From positions 36,870 to 100,869 of the forward strand of contig JAUPTC010000102.1 in the NCBI GenBank assembly GCA_030762895.1: DNA of 64,000 bases. Direction: 5' to 3'. The first letter of the stretch is position 1; every line of letters starts with the position of its first letter. This DNA comes from Sophora flavescens. Lineage: Eukaryota; Streptophyta; Magnoliopsida; Fabales; Fabaceae. Positions 32,521 to 43,600 of the stretch are shown here, in pieces. Below the pieces are notes generated by a model. It searched no databases. It was not told the origin of the DNA and was given only the letters and a program-made list of their open reading frames with translations. Position numbers and translations under genes: made by a program.

Positions 32521-34883
32521 ATATGTAATTTTTGGTAGCTTTCCTCGGAAACTCAATCTATCATGGCGGGAAGGGCTTTGACGAAATATAAGAATTTAAT
32601 TGAAACTTGTTTTAAGTTTTACCAAAAAGAAACTAGAAATCTGTTTTCATTTATAAATGTATGAATGGGCTGACATGGTGAATGATACAGGTAGAGAATG
32701 TAGTGTTAGAGAGAGAGAGGAATTGCTTCTAAAAGGATGGAAAGGTTGAATGAATGAAGACTAGTTAGAAAGAGATGAAAGCTCATTAGAAGAGTAATGA
32801 AATTTGGAGACAATAATAATACTGGGACACATGTTGGTTGTTGGATTATTCACTTTTGGTCAATATTTTTTCTCACTCGTTTAACTACTTTCCTTTCTTG
32901 TCTTTTTCGTCCTTTGAGGCCCCTTACACAATCTCACGTTTCAAAATTTTGTAGAAGAGATGTCATCTGCCTGTCGAGGAGGTTGTGTGGACTTGACCTT
33001 ATCTGAGCCCACACATATTATATCACTCCATAAATCTCACCGAATACATCCATTTTTCGGCGTCGGTCACCCCTCTTCCCACCACCGACTTCCCATTGCC
33101 GACGCCCACTGGTCTTCCTGTCTTTCTGCCGCACTCATTGCTGCGGCGATCATTTTTTATTTGAAATGGATGGTGGTTTACTTGGGTCCTCCTCTAACCA
33201 CCATCGCCACAGGGACATAGACTTGGAGGAAGATAGAGAATGTAAGATAGTATCTTCCTATTTTCTTAGTTCAGCTTTAAATTTGTTTTGTATGTCATAT
33301 GTCATTTAACTATTCAACTGAAGAAGCAAGTTAATTTTCAAAATGCAATTTGAAAGCTTGGCACTGCAATATATGGTCTAAGGTTAGTATTCAAATAAGT
33401 TTCACTCATTTTCTGTGTGTATCGCTTAATGGTTACCCATGTTGTCTGCATCTGTTCTGAAACTAAGCCTTCTATTGCAAAAATGTTGCAAAAAATGTGA
33501 AATTCAGTGATCATAGTGAGAAACTTATACATCCTGAAAAGAAGATAGTTAAAGCAACCACTATTTCAAAAAGTGAGGTACATGGATCTTACTATGGAAT
33601 TTTCATCATAACTTTTTGCTTGCAGTGTTATGTTCTGTACAGTTTTGAAGCCAAATGGAAATGCTACTTTTCTTTAACATCTCCATTTATTCCCTTACAG
33701 GTACAACACCAAACTTCACAACCATCATTTGATAGTCGTAAGGTGTTTTTACACTTTAGAATATAATGCCTTGCAACAAAAATGTGCAGCAGCTGATAAT
33801 TTGCTCGAATAAAAATTTTATGCAGGCTTTTACAGGCTCCATCATAGAGCATGCTGAGAATATAAAAACAACTTCAAGAGAACTAAGCTCAAGTTCATCA
33901 AAGGTAGATTTACTGATTCATATATGGTTTGATCAGTAAATAAAATAGGCTCATATGTATATGGTGTTTCGATTATGATCCTTGACAGTTTCATCATTGT
34001 GTAGAATGAACAATGAAGACAGCATTGGCCTCTAATTTCAAACAAACTTATAGAAACAACAGTTTAGTATAGTTTCAGCAGGTACATTTGAAGTTTAAAT
34101 TACCATTTCTCACAATTAAGATAATATGTGTTTGGTCAGAAATACCATTAACTTATCTTTTAATTGAAGTGATATTCCTATAAGTTTTCAGCTTATTACT
34201 TCTCATATAAAGAAAGTCATGCTTTTCTTTCTTAGGAGCATTCCCTTAAAACCAGCTAAAGTGAAGCTATTACCAATTATTTTGATGCTCTGCTAGCTTT
34301 TATTGCAATAGGTAAGATATATCACCCTTAATCACCTCCGTTAGAGCCAACCCCAACCCATGATTATAAGAACAACTTTCCCTCCATACAACAGATGTTG
34401 AAACTTATAAATAAAAGATTTATGAATAGATGTTTGTATTTTCAACCTTGAAACATAGATAAACAAATGAGATTGAGAAAATAGTCATGGTTAAAACTAA
34501 ATAAATAAAAGACTAAAAATTAACCTGCTCATCCATGATAACCAACTCCAACGAAAATGGTATTCTAGAACTATTTAAACTCGGAACAGACCATTACAGC
34601 AGAGACCAAATCATACATTGCAGCCATGATGAACAATTTGCAGAAGAATATTTATAGATGGAAAAGAGGTAGTTGGCCGGATTTTGGTAATAATGAATTC
34701 TAATGAATACTGCAGGTTTCTATGTACACTTATGAAATCTGTAGGTTAATTTCCATGTACATAGGGAATATATTGATATTGAAAATCAAAATTTATATTG
34801 ATAGTCGCTGTTTATTTATTGTTCCATCTGTTTTCCTTAAATTTTGCATGGAAATGTGAATTGGCACATTGATTAGGGAAGAG
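32521..34883. other. Sparse host DNA with possible relic exons
   Basis: Mostly AT-rich sequence without clear genes. On the plus strand three stretches have splice-like borders and keep one phase. ~33509-33577 encodes DHSEKLIHPEKKIVKATTIS and ends GAG|GTACATGG. ~33702-33742 encodes VQHQTSQPSFDSRK. ~33829-33904 encodes AFTGSIIEHAENIKTTSREL plus SSSSSK, before GTAGATTT. No family is recognised. A TAA in the 33788 region would block any exon there. Confidence 0.35.
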
Positions 34884-35776
34884 AAATCACTTGGATTTTT
34901 TTTTTTTTGGATTGAAAATTGGAGTCTTTTTTTTAAGGCCACCAAGGTGAAAGACCAATAAATCAGAAGGACTATCTTTATAATGTATTTCCATCAACTC
35001 AAATAAAGTTGAAACATAGCGATAGTATGGAACAAACCATGGTGCTCAAAAGCCTCTCCAGGAAAAGTTGATACCAAATAATGAAGAAAAACAAAACAAA
35101 AGCAACAAAACTCTTCCCCTCATATTCTAGTAAATATAGAGCCTCCAATAATTTGGTTAAACGGCAGTTTAGGATGAAGCACCACTTCGAAGAGCTTGGG
35201 ACTTCTTCTTGATTGTTGCCAACTGGGTCTCGGGCTCTTTCATGACAGACTCTTCCTTTTCAGATAGTATCAGCTCAAAGTGACAGGGAGATGACATGTA
35301 GGGACTGATTCTTCCATGGACTCGGTAGGTTCGACGTCTTTGTTTCTGTGCTTGATTGACCTGGATATGAGAAATGTAAAGAGCGTCAACATCCAACCCT
35401 TTCACTTCAGCATTACTCTCCGCATTCTTCAACAAATCAAGGATGAATTTAGCTGATTTGGTTGGCCAGCGTCCTTGTCCATTAGAATGTCTATTCTTTG
35501 TCTGCGTTGTCCTCCCAACACCACGACGAGAATCGTCCGAAAGGAATGGCTTGTTTGTGGCGAGAACATCATCTAAGTACCTTTTAGCCTTTACCAACGG
35601 CAACTTCCCCGATGACATGGGCAGTTTCCCAAGTATTCTTAAAATGGACTCTAAGGTCAACACCTCTAGCCTTGCAGGACTTGGAGGGATTATCAGGCTC
35701 TCTTGAGTACTTCACCATGGCGCTTACAATGGTGTCGCCTTCACAAAACAAATGTTTGAAGGCCAAATCACTTGGA
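34884..35776. repeat. 12-bp target-site duplication of the RPL17 retrocopy
   Basis: AAATCACTTGGA at 34884-34895 (before the poly-T) and at 35765-35776 (beyond the 5' end of the copy) are identical. Confidence 0.9.
34896..35764 (-). pseudogene. RPL17: Processed pseudogene of cytosolic ribosomal protein L17 (uL22)
   Basis: The minus strand encodes MVKYSREPDNPSKSCKARG (start 35717) through VHFKNTWETAHVI, then one extra G shifts the frame. The next frame continues KLPLVKAKRYLDDVL, RHSNGQGRWPTKSAKFILDL, LKNAESNAEVKGLDVDALYI, NPYMSSPCH-like SPYMSSPCH and QALRSGASS with a stop at 35169. This is nearly full-length eukaryotic uL22, a 60S subunit protein near the exit tunnel. No introns interrupt it, although plant RPL17 genes normally have them. 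A poly(A) run (T on the plus strand, from 34896) ends the copy, and AAATCACTTGGA flanks it at 34884-34895 and 35765-35776. These are the marks of LINE-mediated retroposition. The frameshift and changes such as VIG for AIR make it non-functional. Confidence 0.93.
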
Positions 35777-37004
35777 AATTGAAAGAAAAAATATAACTAG
35801 GTAGAAGACAACTAAATTTAAAGGATTGTGGTTGTTTTCAAATTTTTTTTGAAAATTAACTATGAAGAAAATTAAAAATAAATTCCACTTAAGCAAAGAC
35901 TAATACAGGTTTCTTTCTTTCATTAGTTTTCATGACGTGGTGACACAAGTCTAAACTTTCCTCATGATGGACCCTTTTTTATATATAGTATAGATAGATT
36001 TAGCATATATTTATATAACTAAACTTATAATTGATCCACCTCCATTCTATACACTCTAAATTTTCTAGCAAAACATTAGGGAAATTAAGAAGCAAAATAC
36101 AAATGAGCTTTTTTTTTTTAAGCGTGGAATGCTTTATAAAAGACTACTAGAATCAAATCATTGAATAAAACACTATAAATTAAAAAAAAACAATCACCAT
36201 CGTAATTAAAGCTATAAATTCAAAATTCAAAATAAATTATGTTCACAAATATGAAGTTAAATATAAATTATTTTCATAGTTACGATGATTAAATTGATTA
36301 ATTTACCTTTGCAATGACAAAGTCGTGTTGCCGTTATTACATAGCCTTTCATCCATTTTAATCAAGGAAATCATAGTCGTCTGACGATCGCTTGGGACAG
36401 GAGAGCAAAGCATAACAAGGAAGATGAAGAAATATAAGACATCATCAATGGCTTCCATCTATCCAAACCAACAACAATGATCCACGGATAGGGATCTACT
36501 TCGTCGCTCATGAATCTAATGAAGACAAGACAACACAACATTTTAACCAACATAAAAGATACCAATAGAAGAAAAATCATATTAATCAACGACAGAATCC
36601 AAATAAATGATATGGAATTACAAATATATATAGTATTGAACTACTGATCTTAGTAGAAGAAGCAGTAACAGATCCCAACATCATCATAATCATTATGATA
36701 CAAGTATGTTTGTGAATATACCTTCTTTTAATCGGTGACTGAAAGCATAAGGAAATCCTATTGCAACTTTCTGCTGAACCAACTTGGCGGCGCAAAAAAA
36801 ATTGCAGTTTTAAAGAAACCCTATTTAGTTGTGTGAGAAAGTGTTGAAGGCTGTTGTAGATTTATAAGCGGCTAACGACACGGGATAGATTGGGTTCCCA
36901 CGTAAGCTTGAGTCATAGCATAACTTCTTATCCTGTACACTACTTAATGAGTAATGGATAGCATAGATAAAAAATATAAAATTTATTACAATACCATTTA
37001 TAAC
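35777..37004. other. AT-rich DNA without recognisable gene
   Basis: Short frames at 36371-36589 and 36586-36795 (minus) show no family motif. I see no transposon ends or RNA gene here. Confidence 0.5.
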
Positions 37005-37008
37005 ATAT

Positions 37009-37075
<67 letters not shown>
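37005..37075. repeat. (TA)n microsatellite at the left edge of the viral cluster
   Basis: A TA run of about 70 bases with one interruption (TATATATTTA). The next base, 37076, begins pararetrovirus coat-protein sequence (GGAAGAATAATATCTATAAT). Confidence 0.95.
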
Positions 37076-37077
<2 letters not shown>

Positions 37078-37854
37078 AAGAATAATATCTATAATAAACA
37101 AAACAGGTTTACAATTCTCGCACGAGATATGTCAAATAGATGATCCACAAATTAAATTAGCAATGTTAGAAAAATATAAAGAATTAGAAACACAAGAAGT
37201 AACAACCAAAGAATTTACAGGGTATAATTTACAAGATATCCTAAATCAAGAATCTTCATCTATACAAGAACCAGTAACACTCCCTTTATTATATAGAGAA
37301 GTAAGGAGGGGTTAATTTTTCATAACCAAATTGTTCACAGAAATTTCCTAGTTGTTTATTATTATCTTTTATATTATTTAGCTCTTTGGTTTTATTGGAT
37401 TTATAAATTCAAATAATATTTCTTGATTGTCTTTTAAGGTTTTTATCCATTCTTCCGTAATTTGAAGGGGATAAAGTTGTGTTAGGAATGGAGTTCCTAA
37501 AATTATTTGTTCTGAAGTATCTTTAACAAATTTACAAGGTATAATTTACAAGATATCCTGAATCAAGAATCTTCATCTATTCAAGAACCAGTAACACTCC
37601 CTTTATTATATAGAGAAGTAAGGAGGGGTTAATTTTTCATAACCAAATTGTTCACAGAAATTTCCTAGTTGTTTATTATTATCTTTTATATTATTTAGCT
37701 CTTTGGTTTTATTGGATTTATAAATTCAAATAATATTTCTTGATTGTCTTTTAAGGTTTTTATCCATTCTTCCGTAATTTGAAGGGGATAAAGTTGTGTT
37801 AGGAATGGAGTTCCTTAAATTATTTGTTCTGAAGTATCTTTAACAAATTTATAG
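37076..37854. mobile_element. Scrambled endogenous pararetrovirus fragments with a 317-bp tandem duplication
   Basis: Short viral pieces are joined in mixed order and orientation. 37076-37118: coat-protein piece (plus, INKT motif). ~37125-37310: coat-protein C-terminal piece (plus; IDDPQIKLAMLEKYKELE). ~37312-37365: coat-protein piece (minus). ~37366-37530: protease piece (minus). The block from GGTATAATTTACAAGATATC repeats at 37221, 37538 and 37855, an exact spacing of 317 bases. The third copy leads into a longer plus-strand viral frame. None of this is functional. Confidence 0.85.
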
Positions 37855-40105
37855 GGTATAATTTACAAGATATCCTGAATCAAGAATCTTCATCTATTCA
37901 AGAACCAGTAACACTCCCTTTATTATATAGAGAAGTAAAAAATTTAAAGTCAGAAGTTGCAGATTTAAAACAAAAATACAAAATTTTGCAACAAAATTTT
38001 GAAAAATCCTTGGGGAAGGGAAAGGCTAAGGCCACTCCCTCAAAATCTTCTTCCACCAATTTTGATGAGGAAAAAGAATTTGATACTCTTTACAATGAAG
38101 AAATAAATTTCTTTTACCGAATAAAAACCATGCAACAGAAATGGCATGTAAAAGTAAATCTAAAAATTAATAAGTCTTTTCATCAACCATTCATTGCATT
38201 AGTAGACTCAGGAGCAGACCTTAATTGTATTCAAGAAGGTCTTATCCCAACACAATATTACCAAAAGACACTCCAAAAGTTATATACAGCTAATAATCAA
38301 AAGCTACAGGTAAGTTACAAATTAGAAGATGCTAGTATCTGTAACAAAGGAATTCGCTTCAAAAGCTCATTCCTCCTTGTTAAAGATACTTCAGAGCAAA
38401 TAATTATAGGAACTCCATTCCTAACACAACTTTATCCCCTTCAAATTACAGTAGAAGGGATAAAAACCATAAAAGACAATCAAGAAATATTATTTGAATT
38501 TATAAATCCAATAAAAACCAAAGAGCTAAATAATATAAAAGATAATCTTGAAGAAAAGAATTTCCTATCAATTATTCGCAGAAAAGAAAATCAAATAGGA
38601 TTTCTCCAAAAAGAAATTTTATATGCAAAAATAGAAAAACAGATTCAAGATCCTCTAATAAAAGAAAAAATAATCAATCTACAAAAGGATTTTGAAAAAG
38701 AAGTTTGCTCAGATGTTCCCAATGCCTTTTGGGAAAGAAAAACTCATATGGTGTCCCTACCATATGAAGATGATTTTCATGAAAGTAAAATACCCACTAA
38801 AGCTCGACCTATTCATATGAATAGTGAGACTTTAGAATTTTGTAAAAAGGAAATAAAAGGATTTCTAGATAAAAAATTAATTAGGCCAAGCAAGTCTCCT
38901 TGGAGCTGCATGACCTTTTATGTCAATAAACAATCAGAAATAGAAAGAGGTGAACCTAGAATGGTTATAAATTATAAACCATTAAACAAAGTATTAAAAT
39001 GGATTAGGTATCCAATTCCAAATAAAAGAGATTTACTTAAAAGATTGCATGATGGAGTTATCTTTTCAAAATTTGATATGAAATCGAGGATTTTTTCAAA
39101 TAAAATTGAAAGAAGAAGATAAATACAAAACTGCTTTCACAGTTCCTTTTGGCCACTTTGAATGGAATGTTATGCCAATGGGATTAAAAAATGCTCCATC
39201 GAAATTCCAACATATAATGAATGATATATTAAACCCTTATTCAGAATTCACTATTGTTTACATAGATGATGTTTTAATTTTTTCCCGATCCTTAGAACAA
39301 CATTTTAAACATCTAAATATTTTTAAAGAAACGATAAAAAGAAAAGGCATGGTGATTTCTGCCAAAAAGATAAAATTGTTTCAAACAAAAATAAGATTTT
39401 TAGGACATGAAATTTATCAGGGAACAATAACTCCAATTAGAAGAAGTATTGCTTTTGCTGATAATTTTCCAAATGAATTAACTGATAAGAAACAATTACA
39501 AAGATTTTTAGGTTGTTTAAATTGTGTGTCTGAGTTTATCTCAAATATTAGGATAAAGTGTAAAACCTCTTTATTCTAGGCTTAGGAAGACAAAAAATCC
39601 TAAACCATGGTCTTTAAATTTATCCAAGTTAGTCTTAGAAATAAAAAAGGATGTTTAGTCACTTCCTTGTTTAGGCATTCCTCATCCCGATGCTAGTCTA
39701 ATTGTTTAGACAGATGCATCAGATAAAGGATATGGTGGTATCCTACTCCAGATCCTTCCAGAGTCAAAAGTCGAACAGGTTGTCCGATATCATTCTGGTC
39801 TTTGGATCGCATCCCAAGAAAAATATAGTAATATTAAAAAAGAAATTATATCTATAGTACTATGTATTACAAAGTTTCAAGATGATTTAATAAATAAAAA
39901 GTTTTTACTTCGAATTGATTGCAAAGCGGCCAAGGATGTTTTGGAAAAAGATGTTAAAAATTTAGTTTCCAAACATATTTTTGCTACATGGCAAAGTTTA
40001 TTAAGCTGTTTTGATTTTGAAATTGAATATTTAAAAGGAGATAATAATTTTATCCCTTATTTTTTAACCAGGGAATTTTTGCAAGGAACAAAATCAGTAT
40101 GACAT
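37855..40105 (+). pseudogene. Endogenous pararetrovirus protease, reverse transcriptase and RNase H
   Basis: On the plus strand a coat-protein tail (NLKSEVADLKQKYKILQQNF) leads into the aspartic protease (FIALVDSGADLNCIQ; catalytic DSG). The reverse transcriptase follows (IRYPIPNKRDLL, FSKFDMKS; then VPFGHFEWNVMPMGLKNAPS and FTIVYIDDVLIFSR with the YIDD catalytic box), then RNase H (TDASDKGYGGILL near 39710; FEIEYLKGDNNFIP near 40020). The layout and motifs are those of Caulimoviridae; the presence of a downstream second ORF suggests the florendovirus/petuvirus group. The frame shifts near 39085 inside RT, and stops fall at about 39579, 39658 and 39708. It is a decayed genomic copy. Confidence 0.85.
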
Positions 40106-41016
40106 CCCGATCCCGAGGTGGATCAATTAGAGGAGGAGCCTCCTCTTCCTCTCCAAATAAACCTATTTCTTCCCCAATTAAATCCAAAGAATTAACCATA
40201 GATTCCTTTGCCCCTTCGGCAACCCAAATAGCCAAAACAAACATCCCTCAAACAAGCCCTACAAAAACCCAAATTCAAAGCCCAAATAAATTTGCCTCTT
40301 TATCTGAAGAAGAAGAACATCCTAATCAAATAACTACTCCAAGAGAACCTCTGAGTTCTAAAATAAAGTCTTGTTGTACGATACATGCTCTGGTGGAACA
40401 GGAAATGGGTAACCCCTCTAGTCAAGAACCTTGGGAGCTACTCAAACAATTAATACCAAAAGGATTTGGATGGGTCCCTGCTTATGGTACTGACAAGGAT
40501 CTTTCCTTTTATCAATATGTTTTAATTGATACTCAATCAGTCACAATTGAGCAAAATACAAACCCTAGTGCTCCAGAAATAATTGCTTATTCCCAATGCA
40601 AAATAATGAAAGTCCTTACACTCTCAAATTGGGGCTAGGGTCCTTCAAAGCCCAAAATATTCTCAAGGGTTTTTGAACCACCTATCTATAATTATTGGGA
40701 CTATCAAAAAGCCTGGGAATACGTCCTATTTCAACCTAATCCGCGACATTCCTGGTATTTTAATTTCCTCAATAATCAAGCCAGATATCCAAACTGGTTT
40801 ATGGAATGGTTCTGGAATTATGGTTTATCTGCTGAAATTCTCCCAAATTCACTTTACAAAATTTACTGGGAATACAAGAAATTAACCCCATCAATTCCAA
40901 TTTATGGCAAGTTGTTACACTTCTGTGCTCAATTTGGGATTGCATGGTTACTTAAATTTAACTTTGAGTACCATCTTCATTTACCCGAGCCTTTCCCCAA
41001 ACAAATTTGTTCTATT
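40099..41016 (+). pseudogene. Endogenous pararetrovirus second ORF (function unknown), truncated
   Basis: It starts at an ATGA overlap with the upstream polyprotein stop (40098-40102). Residues 1-80 are a serine/proline-rich, basic leader (MTSRSRGGSIRGGASSSSP). Then ALVEQEMGNPSSQEPWELLK and FGWVPAYGTDKDLSFYQYVL follow, with a stop at 40638 (WG*). In the same frame the relation continues: YPNWFMEWFWNYGLSAEILP, then GKLLHFCAQFGIAWLLKFNF. It ends where the sequence flips into minus-strand coat protein (~41016). Conserved aromatic segments suggest a folded domain, but I recognise no family with a known role. Florendovirus-type genomes carry such an ORF of unknown function. Other copies lie at 43600-44870 and 55695-56342. 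Confidence 0.7.
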
Positions 41017-43005
41017 AAAGGGAGTGTTATTGGTTCTTGTATATATGAAGATTCTTGATTCAGGATATCTTGTAAATTATACCCTGTAAATTCTTTGGTT
41101 GTTACTTCTTGTGTTTCTAATTCTTTATATTTTTCTAACATTGCTAATTTAATTTGTGGATCGTCTATTTGACCTACTAGGTCCAGTAGGACTCTAGCTT
41201 CTTTGGAAATAACATTGATTGTGAATTTACAATCACAATTATCTCCAAGACAACCACAACTTAAACAACCAACATCAGAATCTGATGAAGTTTCTTGATT
41301 TTGATAAATTATTTCCTGATCATTATCTGTTGATGAATCCTCTGAAGATTCGGTTTCATAGAGCAAGATTTTAGTAATTTGTTCTTTAATTTCATCATCC
41401 ATTTTAAGTTCTTTAATTTTGTGTTTTACTCTACAATCTCTTGCCATGTGTCCAGCACGACCACATTTATAACAAATAATATTCTTCCTAAATCCGTTAT
41501 TATATGGCTTAGAATAAGTTTTATTTTGGTATTTTGTACAAGGTTTAATGGGTTTTTCTGCTTGTGTTTTCTTATTAAATTTTGTATAACTTCTAAACTT
41601 CTGAGGCTTTTCCCTTCCTTGTTTTGAAGGAGGGGTTAATTTTTCATAACCAAATTGTTCAAAAAAATTTCCTAGTTCTTTATTATTAATTTTACTTTCA
41701 AATTTTGCTTGCCTATGCATTTTTATATCTGTGCAGAATTGTAAACATGTTTTGTTTATAATCGAAATTATTCTTCCATGTGTTAAATCTTCTAGTGGGG
41801 TACCTGGGTACTCCAATTTTATTTGAGTTCTTATCTTTTGTGAAAAGTTTTTGGGAAGACCAGAAATGAATCTGTCTTTCCAATAGGACTGTCTACAGTC
41901 CGTTCTGGTATAAATTTTTGCCAAAAAATTATCTTTATAACATCTCAATTCTCCTAGAGTTGGACAATAAAGATTATTCAATATCTCTAGAGACCTGTCT
42001 GCAAAGACATTTGCGTCTCCAATAAATGCTTGAGAAATTGCAAAAATTAAAGCTTCTACTTGTTGTTCTATTTGAATAGGTTATGGTTCACCTTGTTCAT
42101 TATTCCTTATTTCTTGTTTAACAAAGGTGAGAATAGTTTGCCTATCTTCATTTCTTAAATTATTATCCCACCATCCTTTCAGACTTCCAGTGAAGCCTTG
42201 GATTAATAATTTGACAGTACTTAGGGCATTATTTCCTTTTGCCCTATAAGCAGTAGCTGCCATGGACATTTCTTCCAATTTTCTCATTATTTGGTGTTCA
42301 GAGAAGCCATCTATATTCCATTATACTATGCCTTCTCCATTATATTGTGCAGACACATCTTGTGGGGCATCTTCAAATTGTATGTCAGGGAGAGTAGGTC
42401 TATGATAATAATTTTTTGAAGTGGGGTAGGTTTTTGAACCATTTTTTATTTTATTAACTATATCTATTCCTGTATCATCAAATTGTTTTCTAGTTCTAAA
42501 ATGTCTTCATTTTTTATTGTATTCACTTTTGATGCTGATATTTTTAATGAGGCTAATCTCTTATTTATTTCATTTAAGATATCACTACTTGATTCTTTTC
42601 CTATTTTAATTTCTTTAATTTCTGAATCTGATAACTTATATGGAGTTATTAATGATTTTTCTAATTTCTTAGAAGTTTCTTCTTTTTTAGGTAAATCACT
42701 TTCTTCAGAAGTGTTTGCAACTTGGTATAAAAGTTGATTTGTATAGTTCAGCTGCTGTTGAATGTTTTTTATATCATTTCTTGTGGGGTTTTGAATAGTT
42801 AAGGTTTTAGCATCTTCTTTCATTGTCTTGAAAGGGGATGTTGTTATTTCAACATTATCTATATTTGGAAAAGTTATTTCTTACAAAGGAGGAATTACAG
42901 AAATAACCTCTTTTCCTTTTGTTGTTTTCCAAATTCTTTTTGCAGAATTTAGGGTTTGTATTTCTAAATTTTTAAAACAATGATTTTTGAACCATGTGAA
43001 GTAGG

Positions 43006-43007
<2 letters not shown>
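41017..43007 (-). pseudogene. Endogenous pararetrovirus coat-protein region, copy B
   Basis: The minus strand, from 43007 down, encodes PYFTWF..HCFKNLEI at its broken start, then a lysine/glutamate-rich part, LIQGFTGSLKGWWDNNLRNE (the coat-protein core with GWWDN), YWKDRFISGLPKNFSQKIRT, and a CCHC zinc knuckle (CYKCGRAGHMARDC). An acidic tail and IDDPQIKLAMLEKYKELE follow. Frames break near 42080, 42330 and 42890. The knuckle with flanking arginines is the RNA-binding part of caulimovirid coat protein. It is bounded on the right by (TA)n at 43008 and on the left by an inverted junction with the plus-strand second ORF at about 41016. Confidence 0.85.

Positions 43008-43066
<59 letters not shown>
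43008..43066. repeat. (TA)n microsatellite between two viral segments
   Basis: An uninterrupted TA run. Left neighbour: coat-protein sequence cut after GTAGGGAA. Right neighbour: viral leader sequence starting GGATCATCTCAAG. Confidence 0.95.
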
Positions 43067-43068
<2 letters not shown>

Positions 43069-43600
43069 ATCATCTCAAGAATAAGTATTAGAGAAAATAG
43101 TTGAAAATAGATAAAATCAGTAAATGAAAGCATTAATTAAAAATAGTTTTATCAAACTACTGGTTTTATTTCATGATACCAATAGTAAATTACATCAGAG
43201 TTATTTCAAAATAAATTAAGATAACTTACAAAAGAGAGCTTCAATGTAAACTTGCTTTTACAAAGCTTCAACACTACAAGATTACATAGAAAACTTAATT
43301 AGTAACTTAGAACGAAGGTAAGTCTCCCTCTCTGAATGAAGTCCCAAGTCTTCTAAAATAGAGGGGAGAAGCCTTCAAGGAAGCGGACTTGAAATGAATT
43401 GAAATCCCGGAAAAGCAAGTACTATTGAACTTTTGACTTTGATTTCTGCTTTCATGTAGCTGCTTTTCTTTTGTCTCATTGTAATTTGTGTCGGCACAAA
43501 CGGACAAATAACTTTACTTTTGCTTTATTTGAGGCTGGTGACTTTGAAAGATGCTTTGTCGGTCATCTTGACTTTGGATAGATGCGACAAATCCTCTTTT
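43067..43600 (-). promoter_or_regulatory. Pararetrovirus intergenic region (promoter/leader), minus-strand copy
   Basis: Reverse-complemented, it parallels 56345-56720: AAAAGTTCAATAGTAC, TTCAAGTCCGCTTCC, the TATA-like CCCTCTATTTTAGAAG near 43360, and TGTAATCTTGTAGTGTTGAA. This is the non-coding stretch after the second ORF and before the movement protein, where the pararetroviral promoter and poly(A) signal lie. Assignment of the TATA box is inferred from position. Confidence 0.6.

Noticed and set aside
33060..33220. GC-rich plus-strand frame (HPFFGVGHPSSHHRLPIADA)
   Set aside because: No motif, no splice context and a proline/histidine-rich look; likely chance.
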